Origin: Limnospira fusiformis SAG 85.79
GTDB lineage: Bacteria > Cyanobacteriota > Cyanobacteriia > Cyanobacteriales > Microcoleaceae
DNA: 64,000 bases
Assembly (NCBI RefSeq): GCF_012516315.1
Contig: NZ_CP051185.1
Span: 1,013,459-1,077,458 of the forward strand
Direction: 5' to 3'
The translations under genes were made by a program, and so were the position numbers. The first letter of the stretch is position 1, and each line of letters begins with the position of its first letter. Below are positions 56,507 through 64,000 of the stretch, in pieces. Under the pieces are notes generated by a model. It searched no databases. It was not told where the DNA came from and saw only the letters and a program-made list of their open reading frames with translations.

Positions 56507-57577
56507 GTGGTAGCAAACAAGCCGATATCTCTGAGCGATCGCCAAAATATGAACAACGCCATTTTATCAAACGCCATTTCATTAAAGGTAAAGCGACTCA
56601 CAGCAGCCAGCGGTCAAATGAGCCTACCCTGTATCCCGTCCATGATAGACGAATACATGGACCAGTTTGATCGAATTTTAAAATCCCTAGGACAGACATT
56701 CACCCAGGAAGAAATGACAGCCCTGCGGGAATTAGTAGCGCGGAAACTAGGAGAAGGCTACAATCAATCACCCCATTCTCGGATAATTTTTAAATACGAG
56801 CCGCCAGACCCCACCCAAGGACTCACCAGCGGCTTAAAATTAAGCGTATTCACAGAAATTCTATCAGTCGAACAGAAGTATCAACGGTGGTTAACCAGTC
56901 GCCAGGGACCCTTGTTTGGCTCTCATGCTGACGCTAAACTGATGGATGTGGTAAAAGAGTTTAACCCCCCCTCCAACGCCCCCATTCTTGACGTAGGGGC
57001 TGGGGTAGGTCGCAATACCTTAGCTTTAGCGAGGCGGGGACATCCTGTAGATGCCGTAGAATTAACTCCAGAATTTGCCCAAATTATCGCGAAAGAAGCC
57101 CAGGAGAACCAATTACCGGTGCGGGTTATCCAAAGTAATATTTTGAACCCGTCTCTGCAATTACCCCAGAAAAGCTATCAATTAGTGTTGGTGTCGGAGG
57201 TGATTTCCCATTTTCGGAATAATCAGGATGTGCGAACCCTGTTAGCGAGAATGTGTAATGCTATCAGACCGGGGGGGCTGTTGTTGTTTAACACATTTTT
57301 AACAGAGCCAGGTTACGAACCTGATAACCGGGCGCGGGAACTTTCCCAGGTGCAATGGTCTTATTTAATCACGCGATCGGAGTTAAATTCGATCATGGCC
57401 GGTTTACCATTAGAGGTATTATCCGATGAGTCGGTGTATGAGTATGAGCGATCGCACCTCCCCTCCGAATCCTGGCCTCCAACGGGTTGGTTTGAAAATT
57501 GGAGTCAGGGTAGAGATGTCTTTCCGATACATAACCCTCCCATATCATTGCGATGGATACTCTGTCGGGTGAATTAA
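56507..57577 (+). CDS. Class I SAM-dependent methyltransferase
   Basis: 356 residues from GTG at 56507, with a GAGGA ribosome site 10-15 bases upstream. After a helical N-terminal part (~150 residues) comes a Rossmann-type MTase domain with motif I ILDVGAGVGRNTLALARRG, an acidic motif II (VELTPEFAQ), VLVSEVISHF and the RPGGLLLFNTF loop. It would methylate a small molecule, lipid, or protein. The target is not visible from context. It lies upstream of the lytic transglycosylase in the same direction, 34 bp apart. Confidence 0.85.
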   Translation: MVANKPISLSDRQNMNNAILSNAISLKVKRLTAASGQMSLPCIPSMIDEYMDQFDRILKSLGQTFTQEEMTALRELVARKLGEGYNQSPHSRIIFKYEPPDPTQGLTSGLKLSVFTEILSVEQKYQRWLTSRQGPLFGSHADAKLMDVVKEFNPPSNAPILDVGAGVGRNTLALARRGHPVDAVELTPEFAQIIAKEAQENQLPVRVIQSNILNPSLQLPQKSYQLVLVSEVISHFRNNQDVRTLLARMCNAIRPGGLLLFNTFLTEPGYEPDNRARELSQVQWSYLITRSELNSIMAGLPLEVLSDESVYEYERSHLPSESWPPTGWFENWSQGRDVFPIHNPPISLRWILCRVN

Positions 57578-57611
57578 GTTTTAAGTAAAACAACTTACCG
57601 ATTCAAGAATT

Positions 57612-59804
57612 ATGTTAAAGGGAAAAGTTACCCAAGTTTCGCTGTATGTTGTGGCTGCTGTGGCAGCATTGTTGGTGGGAATATTTTTCCCGATGATGCA
57701 ATTACCAAAAATTTGGTCTTCTCGGACCGGGGAAATGTCGGAAGTTTCCCAGCCTTCAGAAGCTGTGATGAGTTTGGCGGTGTTGTCTCCAGCATCCCGC
57801 CGCCAGGAATTAGAAGAAATTGCCACCACTAGAACTACCTCCGAAAATCGCGATCGCGCTAGATTTTTACTAGCCGCGGATTTATTAGAAGCCGGACAGC
57901 CAGAAGCCGCCCTCGAAAAGTTAGATGGATTAGAGAGGAGTTATCGTGTCTTAGCGGGTCATATCCTGAAAATGCGGGCTTTGGCTTATGAACAGCTTGG
58001 AGATACACGATTAGCCTCACAGTCATGGAAGGCCTTAGTGGATGGCCACCCAGAAGATCCCGTCGTGGTCATGGGGTTATATGCTTTAGGCGAAACTAAT
58101 CGGGAATATTGGGATAGGGCGATCGCTGAATTTCCCGCCCACCCGCAGACCGTAGAAATTGCCAGAACCCTCCTGAGAGAGAATCCCGATCAATTCCCAT
58201 TATTGCTATTAATTGCCCAACATGGTATTCATCTACCCGAATATGGCACTTATTTAGCCAAGTTAACTCAGAATTATCAACAACAACTTACCCCAGAGGA
58301 TTGGGAAAATATTGCCTTTGGCTATTGGGAGAAGATGGATTATGCTCAAGGGGCGATCGCCTATTCCAAAGCCCCAAAAACCCCTAGAAATATGTATCGA
58401 CACGCCAGGGGACTATGGTTAAGTGGCAAAATTCCCGAATCACGTCGCGCCTATCAAGAGTTAATTGCCGCATTCCCCACCCAAACCGATCCTGGGGGTG
58501 AAGATGCCGGCTTAGGAAGGATTAGACTGGCGCGGTTAGTCGAGCCTAGAGAAGCCCTACCCCTGCTTAATCAAGTAGTAGACAATTTCCCTAATCATGC
58601 CGCCGAGGCCCTGTTAGAGCGCGCTAATGTGCTTGATAAACTCAGATCTACCGAGACAGCTTCTCAGAGTCGTCAGTTATTGCTAAGTCAATATAGTGAT
58701 TCCGAACCCGCCGCCCAGTTGCGTTGGACTCTCGCCCAACAGGGTGCTACAGCCGGAAGACTGGATCTGGCTTCAGAATGGGCACGACAGTTAATTACCA
58801 AAAACCCCGATAGTGAGTTAGCGCCGCAAGCTACCTTTATGCTGGGAAGGTGGGCGCGACAGCAGGGGAATTCACAAGATGCCACCAAGGCTTTTGAATA
58901 TCTGTTAGCCAGATATCCTGAATCTTATTATGCTTGGCGGGCTGCCGTGTTTTTGGGTTGGCCAGTGGGAGATTTTACCACTGTGCGCCCCCTCTCTCCC
59001 CATGTGGAACACTTAGAACAGCTACCTATTCCGCCCGCAGGTTCCGAGGCAGTAAGGGAATTATATCGCCTAGGGCGCGGTCAGGATGCCTGGAATTTGT
59101 GGCAGGTCGAATTTAGTAATTATCGTCAGCAGCCTTCTGTCGCCCAACAATATACTGATGGTTTAATGCGAATTGCCGTCGGTGACAACTTAGATGGACT
59201 GTGGATGATTTCCAGCCTTAGCCGTCGGAATGACCCCGAAGAACATCAGGAATATCTGGCTTTGAAGCAAAAACCGGGTTATTGGGAGTCTTTATATCCT
59301 TTTCCTTTCCTAGAAACTATTGTGAGTTGGTCAAATAAACGCCAACTAAATCCAGTCTTGGTTACCGCTCTAATTCGCCAGGAGTCGCGGTTTATGCCTT
59401 CAATTAAGTCAGTGGTTGGCGCGACTGGATTAATGCAGGTAATGCCCGAAACCGGGGCAGAAGTAGCCCAGAAAATTCAACTGACTAACTACTCTTTAGA
59501 AGATGTTGAAGATAATGTAAATTTGGGAACTTATTACTTTGATTTTACCCACCGAGAATATAACAATAATTCACTGTTGGCTGTGGCGAGTTATAATGCC
59601 GGTCCGGGTGCGGTAGCTAATTGGGTAAGGCGGTTTGGCTTTAATGATCCTGATGACTTTATCGATAAAATCCCCTATCCTGAAACCTATGGTTATGTGA
59701 AATCTGTGTTTGGAAATTACTGGAATTATCTCAGGATTTATAACCCAGAAATTTCTCAAAAGTTGGCAGAACATATCCGCACCTTTAATGATAGATTTGA
59801 CTAA
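57612..59804 (+). CDS. Soluble lytic murein transglycosylase (Slt70-like)
   Basis: 730 residues. An N-terminal membrane anchor (VSLYVVAAVAALLVGIFFPMM) precedes a long TPR-like superhelix (residues ~70-600) and a C-terminal SLT domain: ALIRQESRFMP (catalytic Glu), GATGLMQVMPETG, LGTYYF, VASYNAGPGAVANWV and ETYGYVKSVFGNYWNY. It cuts glycan strands between MurNAc and GlcNAc to form 1,6-anhydro ends in the periplasm. The membrane anchor implies action at the cytoplasmic-membrane face. It is likely co-transcribed with the upstream methyltransferase. Confidence 0.92.
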   Translation: MLKGKVTQVSLYVVAAVAALLVGIFFPMMQLPKIWSSRTGEMSEVSQPSEAVMSLAVLSPASRRQELEEIATTRTTSENRDRARFLLAADLLEAGQPEAALEKLDGLERSYRVLAGHILKMRALAYEQLGDTRLASQSWKALVDGHPEDPVVVMGLYALGETNREYWDRAIAEFPAHPQTVEIARTLLRENPDQFPLLLLIAQHGIHLPEYGTYLAKLTQNYQQQLTPEDWENIAFGYWEKMDYAQGAIAYSKAPKTPRNMYRHARGLWLSGKIPESRRAYQELIAAFPTQTDPGGEDAGLGRIRLARLVEPREALPLLNQVVDNFPNHAAEALLERANVLDKLRSTETASQSRQLLLSQYSDSEPAAQLRWTLAQQGATAGRLDLASEWARQLITKNPDSELAPQATFMLGRWARQQGNSQDATKAFEYLLARYPESYYAWRAAVFLGWPVGDFTTVRPLSPHVEHLEQLPIPPAGSEAVRELYRLGRGQDAWNLWQVEFSNYRQQPSVAQQYTDGLMRIAVGDNLDGLWMISSLSRRNDPEEHQEYLALKQKPGYWESLYPFPFLETIVSWSNKRQLNPVLVTALIRQESRFMPSIKSVVGATGLMQVMPETGAEVAQKIQLTNYSLEDVEDNVNLGTYYFDFTHREYNNNSLLAVASYNAGPGAVANWVRRFGFNDPDDFIDKIPYPETYGYVKSVFGNYWNYLRIYNPEISQKLAEHIRTFNDRFD

Positions 59805-59940
59805 AGTTATGGTGGGCTGACTGTTAATCTGCGAGAGGGGAGAGTCCAGAATTAATAAGAAAAATATATTTTGGTTCTCCCTTCCTGGCAAGATGGTGTA
59901 TGATTCCGTTATTCCTAGCTGAATGTTGTGAGGGGCCAGT

Positions 59941-60909
59941 ATGACCATTTTTAAACAGTCGGTTGCTCTTGCTTGTTTTGCGATCGTAGCCTTGAGCGGT
60001 AGTCAAGTTTTGGCGGCGGGGACTATTAAAGACTTTCAGGAATCAGAGGAAACACCAGTTAACAAAAATTTATTGAGTTTAGCCCAAGACTTAGAATCTC
60101 AATTAGCAGTTCCTGAAACCATCGCGGAATTAGTTAATACTAACCCAGAAGTTGAAACCATTGCGGAATTAGTTAATACTAACCCAGAAGTTGAAACCAT
60201 TGCGGAAGTAGTTAATACTAACCCAGAAGTTGAAACCATCGCGGAATTAGTTAATACTAATAGCCAAGAAACTCCTCAGTATCTGTCAGAAATCAACGAA
60301 AATAGCCCTTCTACCGATGCAATTGATTTAAATGTGGTAGCCATACAACCACAATGGCGCATTGCTGAAGAGATAGCCTTGGGGGATGATATCTTAGGGG
60401 ATGATATCATAGCTCAATCCTGGCAGGATAATCCTCGCCGCGCGGCTGACCGGAATAACCGCCGCTTGAGTAACCACTTCAGCTATTTTGCGGTTGGGGG
60501 TAATATTGGCGTTACCGGGAATGCTTCTGGTTTGGGTAAGGGAGGCGGCGGCACTTTAAGTAAAGCGGGATATTCTGAGAATCTATCTTTGCACACTGGC
60601 GGCGTGCTTATTGGTGAGGGTGCTAGTGTCACGGCTTTGACCTATAGCTTCCCCATGCGGGTAGATACAGGGGGTATAGTTGCCTCTCCGTTTATAGGTG
60701 CTGGCATCATTTATGCGGACCTATTCAATAGCGATTTTAGCTTCGGTCCCCTGTTTATGACGGGTGTTGACGTACCAATTTCCTACAGTTTCATCTTGAC
60801 GGGTCGCTTTAATGTAGGCTACATCAGAGAGACTACGGAAGTAGGGGTGATGCTAGGGGTGGGTTATGTGTATACCCGCAGTATATGGAATATTCTGGGC
60901 ATATTCTAG
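59941..60909 (+). CDS. Exported protein with 13-residue tandem repeats and possible beta-barrel C-terminus
   Basis: 322 residues. The signal peptide is MTIFKQSVALACFAIVALSG then SQVLAAG. A linker holds four near-perfect copies of a 13-residue unit (PETIAELVNTN-EV type, residues ~58-107), encoded by 39-bp repeats. The C-terminal half has alternating hydrophobic strands (GGVLIGEGASVTALTYSF, FIGAGIIYADLFNS, ILTGRFNVGYI) and ends in ...YTRSIWNILGIF, compatible with an outer-membrane beta structure. I do not recognise a family. Confidence 0.75.
   Translation: MTIFKQSVALACFAIVALSGSQVLAAGTIKDFQESEETPVNKNLLSLAQDLESQLAVPETIAELVNTNPEVETIAELVNTNPEVETIAEVVNTNPEVETIAELVNTNSQETPQYLSEINENSPSTDAIDLNVVAIQPQWRIAEEIALGDDILGDDIIAQSWQDNPRRAADRNNRRLSNHFSYFAVGGNIGVTGNASGLGKGGGGTLSKAGYSENLSLHTGGVLIGEGASVTALTYSFPMRVDTGGIVASPFIGAGIIYADLFNSDFSFGPLFMTGVDVPISYSFILTGRFNVGYIRETTEVGVMLGVGYVYTRSIWNILGIF
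60115..60262 (+). repeat. 39-bp tandem repeats inside the exported protein gene
   Basis: Four 39-bp units with few base differences encode the 13-residue repeat. The third has a Val codon where the others have Leu. They stay in frame, so length variation between strains is plausible. Confidence 0.85.
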
Positions 60910-60911
60910 GC

Positions 60912-63251
60912 CTAATCTAGGGACTCTAAAGGTACTACACTAGGATTAAGAATTTTGGGGCTAGAACCCTGAAATTTAACGGCTATAGATAGCTTACCTT
61001 GCTTATCTCCGAAAATGTGGGTGATTTGACCAACACCAAAACTGCGGTGTAAAACGCGATCGCCCACATTCCACTCTTGGGGACTTTTCTTGGTAGTCCC
61101 CTTGGCTTTTTTATTCTTGGTGGTGGTTTTGGCTGCTTGGCGACGGGTCAAAGGTTTATATCCCTGCACTAGGTCTGGTGGTAATTCGCCTAGGAACATG
61201 GAAGGAACACAAGGTTCGCGATACCCCCACAAACGCCTTTCCCTGGCGTGGGTAATAAATAACTGTTCCTGGGCGCGGGTGATGCCTACATAGCAAAGTC
61301 GCCGTTCTTCTTCTAAACTGAGAGGGTCGTTAATACTGCGGAAGTTGGGAAATAGTCCCTCTTCCAAACCCACTAGGAAGACAATGGGAAATTCTAACCC
61401 CTTAGCGGAGTGTAGGGTCATCAGAGAAACGGCTTCTTCTCCTTCCTGAAGATTATCTAAATCTGAGGATAGGGATGCACTGGCTAAAAAAGCCTGTAAA
61501 CTGGTATCTTCCTGTTCTTCCTGAAATTGGGAAACGGCGTTACAGAGTTCCCGCAAGTTATCTAGGCGGTTATCTGCTTCATCAGTGCCTTGTTGTTTGA
61601 GGTCTTGGGAATAGCCAGAGTCTTCCAGAATGCCATCTAAAATTTCGAGGGCGGTGGTAGTTTCTAGGCGCGCGCGCCAAGATTGAATCATTTGGGCGAA
61701 GCGATTAACAGATTTGGCGGCGCGTCCGCTAATAGTATTAACGGAGTCTTGATCACTAATAATTTCCCAGAGGGGAACCCCTAACTGTTGGGCGGCATTA
61801 TTTAAGCCGTCTATGGTAGTGCGACCAATACCGCGCCGAGGTACATTAATCACCCTTTGCAAACTGACGCTATCAGCGGGGTTCGCAATAACGCGAAGAT
61901 AAGATATGGCATCTTTAATTTCTCGGCGATCGTAGAACTTTAGCCCGCCGACAATGTTATAACGTATATTTTCACGCAGTAATACATCCTCAAAGGGTCG
62001 AGATTGGGCGTTGGTGCGATAGAGAATGGCAAAACTACCGAAGCCGATTTCGGGGTTTTGGTTGATAATGGTTCTGATATTATCAACTACAAAGTTAGCC
62101 TCTGCCATTTCGTCATCGGCTTTATGACAGCAGACCGGAACACCAGGCGATCGCGTAGGGCGCAGAATTTTGTCAATGCGGGTGGTGTTATTTTGAATGA
62201 GATGGTTGGCTACTTCTAGGATGTTTTCTCGCGATCGGTAGTTTTCTTCTAGTTTAATTAACGTGCGGCTGTCATCATCCGGTAAACCATCGCCAAAATC
62301 TTGTTGAAATTCCAGCATAATCCGATAGTCTGCCATTCGGAAGGAATAAATAGACTGATCTACATCCCCCACCACAAAAATAGACCGATTCTGCCAATTG
62401 TGAAAAGATGGCGGTGCTTCTCCATTGGTTGTTAATAGGCGAATCAGGTCATACTGGGTGCGGTTAGTGTCTTGATATTCGTCAACTAGAATATGGCAAA
62501 ATTTTTGATGCCAGTAGGCTAAAACTTGTTCGTTTTGGCGAAATAAGGCGACGGGGACGAGAATTAGGTCGTCAAAGTCTAGGGCGTTATTAGCTGCGAG
62601 GGCATCTTGATATAAACTATAGACTTCCGAAGTTACTCGCCCCTGATAGTCGGGGTTCTCCTGTAGGTATTGTTGGGGAGACAATCCCAGGTTTTTGGCG
62701 TTACTGATTTTATAGCGAGTTTTGCGGGGGTCGAATTTTTTGTCGTCTAGGTTGAGGGTTTTGGTGACGATTTGCTTAACTAGGGCTAGTGCGTCTGACT
62801 CATCAAAAATTGAGAAGTTAGGTTTCCACTGACGGCCCTTTTCATCTTGGTATTTGTTGATATCGTAGCGAAGAATCCGCGCACAGAGGCTATGGAAGGT
62901 TCCCATCCATAGATGTTTGGTGAGTTTCCGGTAAATTTGCGATCGCAGTTGAGTTTGGGTAGCGGGTTCTAAGGCTGATAGGGGTTTCTGGTATTGTTTT
63001 TGGGCTTGCTGTTGGGCAAAAATTGACTCGATCCGGTTTTTGATTTCTCTAGCGGCTTTGTTGGTGAAGGTGACGGCTAGGATATTTTCGGGGTTGACTT
63101 TATGATTGTCGATCAGGTTGGCTACCCGATAGGTGAGGGCGCGAGTTTTACCGGAACCTGCGCCAGCAACTACTAACATTGGACCGCAGAAGTGTTCGAC
63201 GGCTTGGCGTTGGGATGAGTTGAGGGAAGTTAGGAAGTCTACGGATTCCAT
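60912..63251 (-). CDS. pcrA: ATP-dependent DNA helicase PcrA/UvrD
   Basis: 779 residues. It has the superfamily I motifs VVAGAGSGKT (Walker A), AVTFTNKAAREIKNR, DEYQDTNRTQYDLI, VGDVDQSIYSFRMADY, NYRSRENIL, TLHSAKGLEFP and YVGITRAQEQL. The C-terminal ~60 residues are Lys-rich followed by a Tudor-like segment (NVGDRVLHRSFGVGQI), typical of PcrA. It unwinds 3'-5' in excision repair and replication and displaces RecA and RNA polymerase. It is convergent with the repeat-containing exported protein, 2 bp between stops. Confidence 0.95.
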   Translation of the reverse strand: MESVDFLTSLNSSQRQAVEHFCGPMLVVAGAGSGKTRALTYRVANLIDNHKVNPENILAVTFTNKAAREIKNRIESIFAQQQAQKQYQKPLSALEPATQTQLRSQIYRKLTKHLWMGTFHSLCARILRYDINKYQDEKGRQWKPNFSIFDESDALALVKQIVTKTLNLDDKKFDPRKTRYKISNAKNLGLSPQQYLQENPDYQGRVTSEVYSLYQDALAANNALDFDDLILVPVALFRQNEQVLAYWHQKFCHILVDEYQDTNRTQYDLIRLLTTNGEAPPSFHNWQNRSIFVVGDVDQSIYSFRMADYRIMLEFQQDFGDGLPDDDSRTLIKLEENYRSRENILEVANHLIQNNTTRIDKILRPTRSPGVPVCCHKADDEMAEANFVVDNIRTIINQNPEIGFGSFAILYRTNAQSRPFEDVLLRENIRYNIVGGLKFYDRREIKDAISYLRVIANPADSVSLQRVINVPRRGIGRTTIDGLNNAAQQLGVPLWEIISDQDSVNTISGRAAKSVNRFAQMIQSWRARLETTTALEILDGILEDSGYSQDLKQQGTDEADNRLDNLRELCNAVSQFQEEQEDTSLQAFLASASLSSDLDNLQEGEEAVSLMTLHSAKGLEFPIVFLVGLEEGLFPNFRSINDPLSLEEERRLCYVGITRAQEQLFITHARERRLWGYREPCVPSMFLGELPPDLVQGYKPLTRRQAAKTTTKNKKAKGTTKKSPQEWNVGDRVLHRSFGVGQITHIFGDKQGKLSIAVKFQGSSPKILNPSVVPLESLD

Positions 63252-63326
63252 AGTGGCTGCGATCGCTTAACCTTTAACAAAAGGGGGGTAGTATTCATCG
63301 TATACCATTACCATAGATTTGGGACT

Positions 63327-63846
63327 TCAGACAAGTTTATTGAGAATTGTCCAAACATCCCCATCAGAACGCACCTGGGGGACGGAAATATTGCTAAATC
63401 CGGTAATAAAGGGCTTATGGTACACCTGCCAGTAGAGGGGGGTGATTTCATCGGCGATCGCTTTCAGGGCTTTCGCTTCCGCTTGGAGTTCCCTGGATAG
63501 TTGGTTTATGCGATCGGCGTGTAGTTTCGCTTGCTGGCGGCTTTCTTCTAGTTGTTCTTCTGTAGGCTGGCTGCGTCTCAATTGTTCTAATTGCTGTTGT
63601 TTATGGCGCAGGTGGATTTTTAGGGCGGCGATCGCATCTTCTATACCTTTGACCTCTGCTGACTGGTGGGCGGTTTCTCGCGCATGGTTTCGGTAGGCTA
63701 TGGCGATCGCTTCTGGAGAGCTATTCTCTGGCGTGATTTCTGGGGTGATTTGCCTATGCGTGAATCTGGATCTGGGTTTTTTCCCTTTCTAGGGCTAAAA
63801 TTTGCTTCCGAGTTGCTTCGATTTCCTGGTCCAGCGGGTGCATCAT
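63327..63846 (-). pseudogene. Coiled-coil hypothetical protein with a frameshift
   Basis: A minus-strand frame starts with ATGATG at 63846 (MMHPLDQEIEATRKQILALEREKTQ...) and ends at a TAG near 63760 after 30 codons. A second frame (HRQITPEITPENSS...RETAHQSAEVKGIEDAIAALK...) runs on to the stop at 63327. The two join by one extra base. The whole protein would be ~172 residues, mostly helical, with heptad-type Leu/Gln pattern (QQLEQLRRSQPTEEQLEESR). It is a frameshift, sequencing error or decay. No family is recognised. Confidence 0.55.
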
Positions 63847-64000
63847 TAGATTCGGCTTAGGATTAATCCCCCTATTGTAACATTCTCTTTACATTTGCCC
63901 GCTAAATTTAGCCATTTATTTATAGACAAACAACTCATTATACCAGATTCCGTGTCAATACAATGGTTTCTCAAAAATGGTCAACTTTATTAAGTAAAAT

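Overview
The window looks like chromosome from a filamentous cyanobacterium, most likely Arthrospira/Limnospira or a close relative. The evidence is abundant GCGATCGC (HIP1) octamers, petG and petH, an SmtA/SmtB metallothionein pair, several cyanobacteria-type proteins and a very heavy load of insertion sequences, group II introns and short palindromic repeats. The genus is an inference; the phylum is well supported.

Region 1 (1-12974) is a tandem array, all on the minus strand, of Hanks-type Ser/Thr kinases. Six of the seven members carry a C-terminal FGE-sulfatase (C-type-lectin-fold) domain. The kinase parts are nearly identical between copies. The last ~35 codons are not: about 18 codons differ, almost always at codon positions 1 and 2 of NNC-type codons, inside invariant blocks. 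This is the signature of adenine-directed mutagenesis by a diversity-generating retroelement (DGR). I therefore read the array as a set of remote DGR target genes whose template repeat and reverse transcriptase lie outside the window. Between the genes are ~156-bp leader units that keep only a Shine-Dalgarno, a start codon and about seven codons; they look like scars of deleted copies. The seventh copy is a remnant cut by an ISKra4-type deletion derivative.

Region 2 (12962-16902) is a pile-up of mobile DNA: the ISKra4 remnant, a broken group II intron maturase/HNH gene, and four group II introns arranged as two nested pairs (twintrons) ending about 30 bp upstream of the photosynthesis gene petG.

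Region 3 (17000-30600) holds petH, a 141-bp MITE with a 9-bp target duplication, the divergent smtB/smtA pair, a multi-PAS histidine kinase, an IS607-family element, a lipoprotein, a DUF1517-like protein, a sugar/cation symporter and a DUF2079 membrane protein. Region 4 (30700-43530) holds a GT39-type glycosyltransferase, hisA, a Na+/H+ antiporter, a DndD-like ATPase with a small partner and a Dnd-restriction-like helicase, a chimeric IS607/group II intron mini-element, an IS200/IS605 remnant, a phasin-like protein, the SRP RNA, a YciI-like protein and a DUF3370 protein. Region 5 (43600-64000) holds two tandem 2-oxoglutarate oxygenases, a beta-CASP-like metallohydrolase, a CapA protein, an aldose-epimerase-like protein, tRNA-Lys, class II aldolase, an exported-protein gene split by two IS607-family insertions, a methyltransferase, a lytic transglycosylase, a repeat-containing exported protein, a PcrA/UvrD helicase and a frameshifted coiled-coil gene.

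Two families of short intergenic repeats share conserved complementary ends but have different cores at different sites (GTAGGGGCGGGTT...AACCCGCCC and GTTGGGT...ACCCAACCTAC).
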